From assembly GCA_029260395.1 (NCBI GenBank), contig JAJDDJ010000013.1:310001-374000 (forward strand): a stretch of 64,000 bases of DNA, in the 5' to 3' direction. Origin of the DNA: Phycisphaerales bacterium (lineage in GTDB: Bacteria; Planctomycetota; Phycisphaerae; Phycisphaerales; UBA1924). Both the position numbers and the translations under genes were made by a program. A model generated the notes under the pieces. That model was not told the DNA's origin, made no database searches, and saw only the letters and a program-made list of their open reading frames with translations. Of the stretch, positions 36,940 through 45,477 are shown piece by piece (the first letter of the stretch is position 1; each line of letters starts with the position of its first letter).

Positions 36940-38073
36940 CTATCGCCGCGGATCGGGCGCACGCACGGGTCTGACCGACTGAGCCGTGTAAGGAGACTGT
37001 GCGATGTCCGGCATGCCTAGTTCCTCGGGATCGACACCCAGAAACTCCAGCGCGTTCTGCGCGAGCAGCCGTTGCTTTGTACGGAAGGTCAGGTCGTACA
37101 TCGAGTCGATCATCGCTCCGGGCCTGGCCTCGCCCAGGGGGAACGGGTAGTCCGAGCCCATGCAGATCCGCCGATCGTCCATCATCGAGATCAGATACCT
37201 CAGAGCGTTGCGAGAGTGCACCAATGCATCGACATAGAACCTCGCCGGCTTGTCGTGATCGGCCAGGTACGACCACGGGTTGCTTGAACCGTCGACCGCG
37301 ACCAGGTCGGGCCTGCACGCGTACCCGTGCTCGATGCGGCCGATGGTGTAGGGGAACGATCCCCCCCCGTGCGCAAAGCAAACGCGGAGCTGTGGCAGGC
37401 GATCGAACACGCCGCCAAAGATCATTGAGCAAATCGCCCGCGCGGTCTCTGCGGGCATGCCCACCAGCCAGGGCAACCAGTACTTGCCCATCTGGCGCTC
37501 GCCCATCATGTCCCACGGGTGCACGAACACCGCAGCGTTGTTCGCGTCGCACGCCTGAAAGAACGGAAACAACGCCGGCTCAGAAAGGTTCCAGTCCGCC
37601 CCGCCCGGCTTCTCGACGTGCGAACCGATCTGCACGCCCTTGAGCCCGAGTTCCTTCACGCAGCGTTCGAGCTCGCGTACTGCAAGTTCGGGGTCCTGCA
37701 TCGGCACCGTGCACAGGCCGATGAACCGCCTCGGGTGCGCACGACACAGCTCGGCGATGTGGTCGTTGAGCATCCGCGCCAAGTCCAGCGTGTGCTCGGG
37801 CTTGGCCCAGTAGCTGAACATTACGGGCACCGTGCTGAGCACCTGCACATGGACGCCCGTGTCGTCCATGTCGCTCAGCCGGTCCGCCGCATCAAAGCAG
37901 TTGGGCTCGATGGTTCTGAAGTGGTTGCCCTCGATCGACAGGTGCGCGCCGCAGGTGCAGCCCGTGCCGTCGGTGATGGCCTCAAAGTCCACGAACCGGC
38001 CCGGGCCGTACTTCGAGCGCAGGTCGGGCCAGCCGGGCGGCAGGATGTGGGTATGAATGTCGATCTTGTACAT
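36940..38073 (-). CDS. 2-amino-3-carboxymuconate-6-semialdehyde decarboxylase (ACMSD)
   Basis: Zinc-dependent amidohydrolase-fold decarboxylase that diverts ACMS from quinolinate toward 2-aminomuconate semialdehyde. 377 residues. The metal motif is [13 protein letters not shown]. Further metal and catalytic regions are [38 protein letters not shown] and [16 protein letters not shown]. Length and motifs agree with bacterial ACMSD (NbaD). Its presence commits the island to catabolism rather than NAD synthesis. 24 bases separate it from the dioxygenase. Confidence 0.94.
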   Translation of the reverse strand: MYKIDIHTHILPPGWPDLRSKYGPGRFVDFEAITDGTGCTCGAHLSIEGNHFRTIEPNCFDAADRLSDMDDTGVHVQVLSTVPVMFSYWAKPEHTLDLARMLNDHIAELCRAHPRRFIGLCTVPMQDPELAVRELERCVKELGLKGVQIGSHVEKPGGADWNLSEPALFPFFQACDANNAAVFVHPWDMMGERQMGKYWLPWLVGMPAETARAICSMIFGGVFDRLPQLRVCFAHGGGSFPYTIGRIEHGYACRPDLVAVDGSSNPWSYLADHDKPARFYVDALVHSRNALRYLISMMDDRRICMGSDYPFPLGEARPGAMIDSMYDLTFRTKQRLLAQNALEFLGVDPEELGMPDIAQSPYTAQSVRPVRAPDPRR

Positions 38074-38097
38074 GGAGCGAACTCTACCCTTACCGGG

Positions 38098-38664
38098 CTA
38101 GCGAGTGGCGCTGGCCAAATCGAACTCCCCGGCCCGCTCGATCACGGTGTTGCACTTGGGGCATGTCCGCCCGCTGGCCGGTCCGCCCCAGAAGGCATCC
38201 ATCACGCGGTGCAGGTCTTCATCGATATGCGCGAGCCGGAAGCTCGCCTCGTGCACCAGCGTGTCACACTCTTCGCAGTACCACCTCAGGCCGTCGTTGT
38301 AGGCCTTGCCCTCGACCACGCGCGGGAACTCGACGATCAGCCCCACCGTGCCCGCTGGCCGCTGGGGACGATGCGGGACCATGCGAGGGCACAGCCACAT
38401 CTCGCCCTCGCGGATCACCACATGCCGAGGCGGCGAGCCATCGGGCGGCCTGATGCGCACCGCCACGTCGCCCTCGAGCTGGTAGAACAGCTCCTCGGTT
38501 GGATTCACATGGTAGTCGTTGCGGTTGTTTGGCCCTACCGAGACGAACACAATCACGTCGTCCGCGCCCGAGTAGAACTGCTTGTTCATCACCGGCGGCT
38601 TGAATTCCCCGCGGTGCTCATCGATCCAACGCATCAGGTTGAACGGCGCTTGTACTTCCGGCAT
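38098..38664 (-). CDS. nbaC: 3-hydroxyanthranilate 3,4-dioxygenase
   Basis: Non-haem Fe(II) cupin enzyme opening 3-hydroxyanthranilate to ACMS. 188 residues from ATG 38664, preceded by a clean GGAGG five bases upstream. Iron ligands fit His52 and Glu58 in DYHVNPTEELFYQLEG and His98 in MVPHRPQRP. A second, rubredoxin-like metal site characteristic of bacterial enzymes is formed by Cys130/Cys133 (WYCEECD) and Cys168/Cys171 (TCPKCN). First gene of the minus-strand catabolic operon haaO-acmsd-kynU-kmo-kynB; AGCATA at 38712-38717 is a possible -10 (TATGCT on the minus strand). Confidence 0.95.
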   Translation of the reverse strand: MPEVQAPFNLMRWIDEHRGEFKPPVMNKQFYSGADDVIVFVSVGPNNRNDYHVNPTEELFYQLEGDVAVRIRPPDGSPPRHVVIREGEMWLCPRMVPHRPQRPAGTVGLIVEFPRVVEGKAYNDGLRWYCEECDTLVHEASFRLAHIDEDLHRVMDAFWGGPASGRTCPKCNTVIERAGEFDLASATR

Positions 38665-38764
38665 GGCGGCCTCCGTTGCGAGTGGGCGGGTATCCAGTTC
38701 TGCTGATTCCCAGCATAACGAGCCTGACTGATGCTCGGCCAGACAGCAGAAACCGCCATGTGGT

Positions 38765-40363
38765 ATGCTCGGGATCGCTGCTTTGCTCCGCACCCAACAC
38801 AGTGAGAACACCGCCATCGATACCGAAAGCCTGCTCAAACTTGCCGCCGTCGTTCTCTATTGCTCCATCTTGCTGGTCATCGGATGGGCGGCGTCCAAGC
38901 GGATGCACTCGATCCGGGATTTCTTCGCGGGTGGCAAGAAAATGGGCTTTCTCAGCGTCGCATTCTCGGCCCGGGCGACGGGGGAGTCCGCGTGGCTGCT
39001 GATCGGGCTCACAGGCACGGGCTTTGCCCTCGGCGTGCAGTCGTTCTGGGTGGTCGCCGGCGAGTTGCTGGGCGTGGGCGGGGCGTGGCTGCTGATGGCC
39101 CGTCGATTCAAGCGGCTGACCGATCGCTACGACTCGATCACCATGCCCGACTACCTCGAATCGAGGTTCCGCGACACCGGCCACCGGCTCAGGTTGCTCG
39201 CGGCGGGCGCGCTGCTGGTCTTCGTGCCCATCTACGCGGGCTCGCAGGTGTTCGCGACTGGCAAGGCGTTCAACGCCTTTCTCGCTTGGGACCACTACCT
39301 CGGAGCGACGGTCGGTTTTCTCGTCGTGCTTTTCTACATCACCAAGGGCGGCTTCGTGGCGGTGGTCTGGTCGGACGTGTTCCAGGGCACGCTGATGGTC
39401 GTGGGCTTGGTGATGCTGCCGATCGTCGGGCTTATGGAAGCCGGAGGTGTTACAAACATCCTCGATTCGCTACGCGAGACTAGCCCGTCGCACCTGTCGA
39501 TGACCGCAGGCCAGGGCTGGTCTGTGATGACCATCGCAACGGTGGTCGGGTTCGCAGCGATCGGCATCGGTTTCTTGGGGTCGCCGCAGGTATTCGTCAG
39601 GTTTATCTCGCTTCGCCACGAGTCAGAAATCCGCAAGGGTGCTGCGGTCGCACTGAGTTGGACTCTGCTCGCCGACGGGGGCGCGGTGCTCACGGGCGTG
39701 ATCGGCCGGGCGCTCTACGACAGCACACAGATTGGGGGCGATCAGGACAACATCCTGCCCTTCATGTCGCAGGAGCTGCTCCCCGCGTTTGTCTCGGGCA
39801 TCTTCATCGCGATGGTGCTCAGCGCGATCATGTCGACCATCGATTCGCTGCTGGTCGTGGCATCGAGCGCCGCCGTTCGCGACTATTGGCAGCGGACCCG
39901 CAGGCCAGACATGCCCGGCGCCAGCCTGCTCAAGCTCAGCGGCTGGACAACGATGGGGCTGGCGATCGTCGCGTACCTCATTGGGCTCGGGCTGCTGGCG
40001 TACGACAAAGACAACGGCGTGTTCTGGATCATCATCTTTGGGTGGTCGGGCATCGCGGCCACCTTCTGCCCGGTGGTCATCCTGAGCCTGTTCTGGTCGA
40101 AGCTGACGAGCCTGGCGGCCCAGTGCGCGATGGTCGCGGGCTTTGTCTCTGTGCCCTTCTTCAAGTTCGCGGCCCCCCCACTGCTCCAAGCCGTTGGCTG
40201 GGAAGAGGGCACCGCGTACCTCGGGGCGCTCGATGTGCTGCTTCCCGCATTTCTAGTTTCCGGCGCTGTCGCCGTGGTCGTGAGCCTGCTGGACAAGCGC
40301 GGCCAAGCGCAACTCGCTGGCATCGAAGAGGAACTCACGGATGCCGCTGCAAGGGCCGACTAA
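38765..40363 (+). CDS. Sodium:solute symporter (SSS family)
   Basis: 532 residues, about 13 transmembrane helices. SSS signatures are RDFFAGGKKMGFLSVAFSAR at the first cytoplasmic loop, TGESAWLLIGLTGTGF with unwound-helix glycines, and the sodium-site region VLSAIMSTIDSLLVVASSA. It is closest in look to proline/amino-acid type members. It is divergent from the kynurenine operon and next to the aminomutase cluster, so it probably imports a substrate of one of these pathways (inference). ATG 38765 sits within TGGTATGCT, itself a -10-like string, so a TTG at 38783 may be the true start. Confidence 0.88.
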   Translation: MLGIAALLRTQHSENTAIDTESLLKLAAVVLYCSILLVIGWAASKRMHSIRDFFAGGKKMGFLSVAFSARATGESAWLLIGLTGTGFALGVQSFWVVAGELLGVGGAWLLMARRFKRLTDRYDSITMPDYLESRFRDTGHRLRLLAAGALLVFVPIYAGSQVFATGKAFNAFLAWDHYLGATVGFLVVLFYITKGGFVAVVWSDVFQGTLMVVGLVMLPIVGLMEAGGVTNILDSLRETSPSHLSMTAGQGWSVMTIATVVGFAAIGIGFLGSPQVFVRFISLRHESEIRKGAAVALSWTLLADGGAVLTGVIGRALYDSTQIGGDQDNILPFMSQELLPAFVSGIFIAMVLSAIMSTIDSLLVVASSAAVRDYWQRTRRPDMPGASLLKLSGWTTMGLAIVAYLIGLGLLAYDKDNGVFWIIIFGWSGIAATFCPVVILSLFWSKLTSLAAQCAMVAGFVSVPFFKFAAPPLLQAVGWEEGTAYLGALDVLLPAFLVSGAVAVVVSLLDKRGQAQLAGIEEELTDAAARAD

Positions 40364-41229
40364 TCCCGGCTGGGACGAGGGCTGTAGTGCAGGAAGGTGT
40401 CCGTGGCTTGCCAGAGGGCCTCGAGCCTGTCGATGCGTTCGCGGGCCGAGTCGCCCAGCAGGCCGACAACCCGAGCCACGATCAGTTCCGCCGCTGCCAC
40501 CACGGGCACGGAGCTGTCGAACGGCCCAACCGCCGGGATTTTCAACTCGCACCAGATCGGGGTGAGCGCCGCCAATGGCGACAGCGGGCCATCGGTGATC
40601 GCCACGATGGTCACTCCGAGTTCACTCAGGGCCTTGGCGACGGTCACCGAGTGCCGGCGATACCTGGCAAAGTCGAACACCACCGCGACATCGCCCGTTG
40701 CCGCGCTGCTCAGGTCTCTGCCCGTCGAATGCTCGTCGACCAGATGCACGCCGGGTCTTGCCATCGATAGGCCGCTTTGGAGCGCCCTGGCGCCGGCCAT
40801 CGATGTCTCACCCGTGATGATCCAAACGCTCGGGGCCCTGGCGATAGGGGCCGCGAGGGCGTCGAGCACTGCATCGTCCAAAGCTGAAAACGCTGATTGA
40901 AGCGATTGCAGGATGCCATCGCGGATGGGGGCTGGGGAGCCCCCCTGCCGCCGAATCCGCTGGCTCGGGCTGGAGAGTTGGCGTGAGACGCCGTCGCGAG
41001 CCCAGTTTTGAAGGTCGGTGTATCCCTCGAAGCCGAGCTTGGCTGCGAATCGGACGATCGAGGGCCGGCTGGTCCTGGCGCGCTCGGCGAGGTCGGAAAC
41101 CGTCCCAAAGGCAAGCAGAGTGGGATCTTCTAGGACCACGCCCGCGATTCGGCGATCGGTCGGGGTCAGCTTGTCAGCCGCGGAGGCGATGAGATCCTGA
41201 ATCGTCAAACCAAACGCTCCGATGTTCAT
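40360..41229 (-). CDS. MurR/RpiR-family transcriptional regulator with SIS domain
   Basis: 289 residues from ATG 41229. The N-terminal RpiR-type helix-turn-helix (about 10-80) includes LTPTDRRIAGVVLEDPTLLAFGTVSDLAERARTS-type spacing, with RPSIVRFAAKLGFEGYTDLQ as recognition region. The C-terminal SIS domain (about 120-260) has VWIITGETSMAGARALQSGL and TIVAITDGPLSPLA. SIS domains normally bind phosphosugars, although RpiR members also control amino-acid and organic-acid genes. It is divergent from the aminomutase operon with operator-like repeats between, and overlaps the convergent symporter by 4 bases. Confidence 0.9.
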   Translation of the reverse strand: MNIGAFGLTIQDLIASAADKLTPTDRRIAGVVLEDPTLLAFGTVSDLAERARTSRPSIVRFAAKLGFEGYTDLQNWARDGVSRQLSSPSQRIRRQGGSPAPIRDGILQSLQSAFSALDDAVLDALAAPIARAPSVWIITGETSMAGARALQSGLSMARPGVHLVDEHSTGRDLSSAATGDVAVVFDFARYRRHSVTVAKALSELGVTIVAITDGPLSPLAALTPIWCELKIPAVGPFDSSVPVVAAAELIVARVVGLLGDSARERIDRLEALWQATDTFLHYSPRPSRD

Positions 41230-41233
41230 TGCG

Positions 41234-41266
41234 TTGCAATATGCACAACCGAGTGTACAATCGGTT
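41234..41266 (+). promoter_or_regulatory. Promoter and candidate operator of the aminomutase operon
   Basis: TTGCAA at 41234-41239, a 16-base spacer and TACAAT at 41256-41261 form a good sigma70-type promoter, giving a leader of about 45 bases to ATG 41313. AACCGA (41247-41252), 8 bases, TCGGTT (41261-41266) is a perfect inverted repeat overlapping the -10. TGCA-ATA-TGCA (41235-41245) is a second dyad at the -35. Both are plausible RpiR sites, possibly autoregulatory. Confidence 0.6.
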
Positions 41267-41312
41267 ACAGCCCGTGTCCCCGCCAACCTTTGGACCCATT
41301 CGGAGCCCGTTG

Positions 41313-42737
41313 ATGCCACAGGATTACGCCCCCACAGAACCGGAACAACGGTTTCTCGATCGCGTCGAAGACAGCCGGTACGAGCGCGAGATCATCAACG
41401 GCTTGTCACCGTTCTTTGGCGACAAGGTGCCCGAGGACATGAAGGGGCTATACAGCCAACAGGAACTCGTTCAACTCGGCGGGCTCAAAGGCGGCGACCG
41501 CGACGTTGAGAAGCGCATGCCCGTGAAGATCACGCGGCACTTCTTCGAACTCGCCAAGAAAAGCAAACCTATCCAACGCTTGGTCAAAGCCAGCCCCGAC
41601 GAAACCGTCGATCTGGCGGGCTCTGAAGACCCGGGCAACCAGATGGATTACAGCCCGGTCGAAGGCCTCCTGCACAAGTACGAAATGGGCCTGATGTACG
41701 TCGTCTCGACGTGCTCGGCCCACTGCCGATTCTGCTACCGCGAGGAACTGATCGCGCGCAAGGAAATTGCACGTCAAGACGGTACGGTCGCCAAGAAGGG
41801 CCTCGCGAAGATTCCAGAGATCACCGCGTACATCCGAAGCTTCAACGCGAAGGTCGCGGCCAACGGCGGCAGGCACCCCGACTCGGGACGCGAAAAGCTC
41901 CGCGAGATTCTGCTCTCCGGCGGCGATCCGATGGTTCTGAACAACTCCAAGCTCGCAGCGTGGCTCGCAGCACTCGCCGAGGCGGGCATCGAATCCATCC
42001 GCATCGGCACCAAAGAAATGGCGTTCTACCCCAAGCGGTTCAACGAGACGTTCCTTGCGATGCTCGACGCGTTCCACGAAACGTACCCGCAGGTCGGCCT
42101 GCACATGATGGTCCACTTCGAGCACCCCGACGAGTTCCTGCTTAAGGGCGACGACGGCGAGTATGTTCGCGGCGATAACGGCATCTGTGAGTGGGTCCCC
42201 GACACCGAAGCCGCGATGCGCGGCCTGCTCGCTCGTGGCTGGATCACCGTCGAGAACCAGACGCCGATCATCCGCGACATCAACGACGACCCCGATGCGC
42301 TGCGCCTCATGCAGCGGGAGATGAAGCGGGTCGGCGCCGACAACCACTACTTCTTCTGCGGGCGTGACATCGTCGCGTACAAGGCGTTCAACATCCCGAT
42401 CGAGAAGGCTTGGCACATTCTCAACGAGTCGCAAAAGGGCCTGTCGGGCGTGGAGAACCACGCTCGGCTCTCGATCACCCACTACCGGGGCAAGACCGAA
42501 GTCGCCGCAGTCACCAACGAGCCAATCCCCGGACTCGCGGGCAGCGAGAACGGCGTGGTGATTTTCAAAATTCTCCGCAACGCTGGCAGCGCCCCAAGAC
42601 GCGGCAAGGTCTGCATCGTCGGGCGCAACCCTGATGCTGTCTGGTTCGACGGCTACGAGGACCGCGTGCTGTTCGACGAGGCCGGACTGTTTGATTACGC
42701 GCGAGTGACCAACCCGAGCCTAACCGGCACCACCTGA
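41313..42737 (+). CDS. KamA-family radical SAM 2,3-aminomutase, non-lysine type
   Basis: 474 residues from ATG 41313; the frame is open upstream but overlaps the promoter. It would move an amino group from C2 to C3 using SAM, a [4Fe-4S] cluster and PLP. Cluster cysteines are 134/138/141 (CSAHCRFC). LLSGGDPMVL (201-210), IRIGT and ENQTPIIRDIND correspond to LLSGGDALLV, VRIGS and NQSVLLRGVND of lysine 2,3-aminomutase. The PLP lysine is Lys394 (HYRGKTEV versus GGGGKTPV). By-eye alignment of YFFCGRDIVAYKAF with YIYQCDLSLGLEHF puts Arg351 at Asp293, which binds the lysine side-chain amine in LAM. The second such Asp (330) is also absent. Substrate is thus probably a dicarboxylic amino acid. First gene of an operon with pcaIJ. 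Confidence 0.85.
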   Translation: MPQDYAPTEPEQRFLDRVEDSRYEREIINGLSPFFGDKVPEDMKGLYSQQELVQLGGLKGGDRDVEKRMPVKITRHFFELAKKSKPIQRLVKASPDETVDLAGSEDPGNQMDYSPVEGLLHKYEMGLMYVVSTCSAHCRFCYREELIARKEIARQDGTVAKKGLAKIPEITAYIRSFNAKVAANGGRHPDSGREKLREILLSGGDPMVLNNSKLAAWLAALAEAGIESIRIGTKEMAFYPKRFNETFLAMLDAFHETYPQVGLHMMVHFEHPDEFLLKGDDGEYVRGDNGICEWVPDTEAAMRGLLARGWITVENQTPIIRDINDDPDALRLMQREMKRVGADNHYFFCGRDIVAYKAFNIPIEKAWHILNESQKGLSGVENHARLSITHYRGKTEVAAVTNEPIPGLAGSENGVVIFKILRNAGSAPRRGKVCIVGRNPDAVWFDGYEDRVLFDEAGLFDYARVTNPSLTGTT

Positions 42738-42745
42738 GAGCCGCG

Positions 42746-43456
42746 ATGATCAACAAGCAAGTCACGTCGCCCGCCGAGGCGGTGCGCGATGTATTCGACG
42801 GAGCGACCATCATGGTCGGCGGTTTCGGCGAGGCCGGCAGCCCCATTGAGCTCATCCACGCGCTCATCGACCAAGGTGCCAAGGGCCTCACAATCGTCAG
42901 CAACAACTGCGGTTCGGGCGAAGTCGGGCTCGCGGCGCTGCTCAATGCCGAGCGGGTGGCCAAGGTCATCTGCTCGTTCCCGCGCACTGCTAACTCGACG
43001 GTGTTCCCCGACCTGTACCACTCGGGCAAGATCAAGCTCGAACTCACGCCGCAGGGCACGCTCGCCGAGCGCATCCGCGCCGGGGGAGCGGGCATTCCCG
43101 CGTTCTACACCCCCGCTGCGGTGGGCACACCGCTGGCCGAGGGCAAGGAAGCACGCGCGTTTGATGGCAAGACGTACATCATGGAGCGAGGGCTCAAAGC
43201 CGACTTCGCGCTCATCAAAGGACGCATGGCCGACACGCACGGAAACGTCGTCTTCAACAAGACCGCGCGCAACTTTGCCCCCATCATGGCGATGGCGGCC
43301 AGCGTCGCGGTGATTCAGGTCGAGCGGGTCGTCGAGCCCGGCTCGATGGACCCCGAAACAGTGGTAACGCCGGGTATTTTCATAAGCCGCGTCGTCGAGG
43401 TGCCCGAGCCAGCACACGAATCGCAGTTGGTTGCGGCGGGAGTAACGTACCCATGA
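42746..43456 (+). CDS. pcaI: 3-oxoadipate CoA-transferase subunit A
   Basis: Alpha subunit of the enzyme moving CoA from succinyl-CoA to 3-oxoadipate. 236 residues. It begins MINKQVTSPAEAVRDVFDGA and has the CoA loop MVGGFGEAGSPIELIHAL, VSNNCGSGEVGLAALL and KVICSFPRTANSTVF. The stretch SGKIKLELTPQGTLAERIRA and FNKTARNFAPIMAMAAS match remembered PcaI sequences more closely than ScoA. ScoA/AtoD (acetoacetate) is the alternative. It starts 9 bases after the aminomutase gene and overlaps pcaJ by 4. Confidence 0.88.
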   Translation: MINKQVTSPAEAVRDVFDGATIMVGGFGEAGSPIELIHALIDQGAKGLTIVSNNCGSGEVGLAALLNAERVAKVICSFPRTANSTVFPDLYHSGKIKLELTPQGTLAERIRAGGAGIPAFYTPAAVGTPLAEGKEARAFDGKTYIMERGLKADFALIKGRMADTHGNVVFNKTARNFAPIMAMAASVAVIQVERVVEPGSMDPETVVTPGIFISRVVEVPEPAHESQLVAAGVTYP

Positions 43457-44157
43457 CCCGGCAAACTTCCCAGCAGACTCCAAGCACCGAAACAATCGGG
43501 TGGACCCGAGAGCAGATGGCCCAGCGGCTGGCGCAGGACATCGCCGACGGCTCATACGTCAACCTCGGTATAGGCATCCCCGAACTCGTGGCGAAGTTTG
43601 TGCCCGCTGGCCGGGAACTGATCTACCACACCGAGAACGGCCTGCTCGGTATGGGCCCTTCCCCCGAGCCGGGTGCCGGCGACCCCGAGCTAATCAACGC
43701 TGGCAAGCGGCAGGTTACGGCCAACCCCGGCGCTGCGTTCTTCCATCACGCCGACAGCTTCGCCATGATCCGCGGCGGTCACCTCGACCTTTGCGTGCTC
43801 GGGGCGTTGCAGGTCGCGCACAACGGCGATCTCGCCAACTGGTCCACCGGCGCTGACGACGCGATCCCCGCGGTGGGCGGCGCGATGGACCTCGTCGCGG
43901 GTGTCAAGTCGATCTACGTCATCACCCAGCACTGCACCAAGACCGGCGAGCCCAAACTAGTTGAGGCCTGCACCTACCCGCTTACCGGCCTCGGCGTTGT
44001 CAACCGTGTCTACTCCAATCTCGCGGTTATTGACGTGACCGCAAATGGATTCCAACTGGTTGAGCTAGCGCCTGGTGTGGATGTGGACACCGTCAAGCAA
44101 GCGACCGGCGCCCCGCTGCTCTTGCCAGCGAGCGCCAACATCGGGAGCACCAAGTGA
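43453..44157 (+). CDS. pcaJ: 3-oxoadipate CoA-transferase subunit B
   Basis: Beta, catalytic subunit of the CoA-transferase. 234 residues. The nucleophilic glutamate is Glu61 in HTENGLLGMGPSPEPGAGDP. WTREQMAQRLAQDIADGSYV, the glycine loop VNLGIGIPELV, FFHHADSFAMIRGGHLDLCV, and GDLANWSTGADDAIPAVGGA follow the PcaJ pattern. Start ATG overlaps pcaI by 4 bases and the stop overlaps the aminotransferase GTG by 4, indicating stoichiometric co-translation. Confidence 0.88.
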   Translation: MTRQTSQQTPSTETIGWTREQMAQRLAQDIADGSYVNLGIGIPELVAKFVPAGRELIYHTENGLLGMGPSPEPGAGDPELINAGKRQVTANPGAAFFHHADSFAMIRGGHLDLCVLGALQVAHNGDLANWSTGADDAIPAVGGAMDLVAGVKSIYVITQHCTKTGEPKLVEACTYPLTGLGVVNRVYSNLAVIDVTANGFQLVELAPGVDVDTVKQATGAPLLLPASANIGSTK

Positions 44158-45473
44158 GCACACAGCAGACCACCCGCTCCGCCGAGTTGTACGCGCGGGC
44201 GCTTAGAGTCCTCCCCGGCGGCGTGAGCCGAAACGCGGCCCTGCGCGACCCCCACCCGCTCTACGCCGCTCGGGGCTCGGGCTGCCAGATCACCGACGTC
44301 GAAGGAGTAACCCGGTTCGACTTTGCGAACAACATGGCGTCGCTGATCCACGGCCACGCCGACCCCGACATGGTGCTCGCTGTCCAAGAGCAACTCGTAA
44401 AGGGCACCGCGTTCAACATGGGCACCGAGGCGGAGATCGTCTACGCCGAGTACCTGCTCAGCCGCAACGACACCTTCGAGCAGCTCCGCTTTGTCAACTC
44501 GGGCACCGAGGCGCTGATGCTCGCCATCAAGGCCGCACGGGCGTTCACCGGTCGACCGATGATCGCCAAGGCCGAGGGCGCGTACCACGGCGCGTACGAC
44601 TACGTCGAGGTCAGCCAGGCACCCGGCCCCAAGAACTGGGGCGATCAGCAGCACCCGGCGCGGGTTCCGCTCGTCGGAGGAACGCCCGCGTCCGCGATCG
44701 ATGATGTCGTCGTGTTCCCATACAACGACGCCAAGGCGGCCATCGCCGTACTCGATGAACACGCGGACCGTCTTTCGTGTGTTGTGCTTGATCTGATGCC
44801 CCACCGCGTAGGGCTCAACCCCGCCGATCCCGCGTTCGTCGAGGCGCTGCGCGAATGGACCACCGAGCACGGTGTGCTGCTGGTGCTCGACGAGGTCATC
44901 ACCTTCCGCGCCGGATACGGCGGGTTGCAGGACCGCTACAACGTCCGCTCCGATCTGACGGCTTTGGGCAAGATGATCGGCGGAGGGTTTCCTATCGGCG
45001 CCGTTGCGGGACGGGCCGATGTCATGGACGTGCTCAACCCCCGCTCCAAGCGGTACCTCTTCCCGCACTCGGGCACGTTCTCGGCGAACCCCATTGGCAT
45101 GGTCGCGGGGCTCGCAACGATGCAGAAGTTTGACCGGCCCGCAATCGACCGACTCAACGCACTGGCCCGTCGCGCGATCACCGGGATCGAAGCCGCGATC
45201 AGCAAGACCGGCGTCGCTGCCAGCATCACCGGCGCGGGCTCGATGTTTCGCGTTCATGTCAAGCCGACGGCGCCCACGAACTACCGCGAGGCGTACCTCT
45301 CGCCCGAGGAGAACGGCCAACTCAAGCTGCTGCTCGAGCACATGTTCAGCGAAGGATTCCTGCTGGTCAGCACCGGCTCGTCAGCGCTCTCAACCCCGAT
45401 GACCGAGACCGAGATCGATGCCCTCATCGCGGCCTTTGCCACCGGGTTTGAGAAGCTCGCTGCGATGAGTTAA
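44154..45473 (+). CDS. Class III PLP aminotransferase, glutamate-semialdehyde-aminomutase-like
   Basis: 439 residues from GTG 44154 (GTGA overlap with pcaJ). The PLP lysine is Lys273 in TALGKMIGGGFPIGAVAGR and the pyridine Asp is Asp246 in LLVLDEVITFR. FVNSGTEALMLAIKAARA binds the phosphate. The subfamily includes HemL and beta-amino-acid (for example beta-phenylalanine) aminotransferases. Being sandwiched between CoA-transferase and thiolase genes and following a 2,3-aminomutase, a beta-amino-acid aminotransferase role is far more likely than haem synthesis. Predicted reaction (inference): 3-aminoadipate to 3-oxoadipate. Confidence 0.85.
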   Translation: MSTQQTTRSAELYARALRVLPGGVSRNAALRDPHPLYAARGSGCQITDVEGVTRFDFANNMASLIHGHADPDMVLAVQEQLVKGTAFNMGTEAEIVYAEYLLSRNDTFEQLRFVNSGTEALMLAIKAARAFTGRPMIAKAEGAYHGAYDYVEVSQAPGPKNWGDQQHPARVPLVGGTPASAIDDVVVFPYNDAKAAIAVLDEHADRLSCVVLDLMPHRVGLNPADPAFVEALREWTTEHGVLLVLDEVITFRAGYGGLQDRYNVRSDLTALGKMIGGGFPIGAVAGRADVMDVLNPRSKRYLFPHSGTFSANPIGMVAGLATMQKFDRPAIDRLNALARRAITGIEAAISKTGVAASITGAGSMFRVHVKPTAPTNYREAYLSPEENGQLKLLLEHMFSEGFLLVSTGSSALSTPMTETEIDALIAAFATGFEKLAAMS

Positions 45474-45477
45474 CCGA

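Noticed and set aside
41313-42737. Straight annotation as lysine 2,3-aminomutase
   Set aside because: Both lysine side-chain Asp ligands appear absent and an Arg is present; the neighbouring enzymes act on 3-oxoadipate-type substrates.
44154-45473. hemL (glutamate-1-semialdehyde aminomutase) as the function
   Set aside because: Fold matches, but tight coupling to pcaJ and the aminomutase makes tetrapyrrole synthesis improbable.
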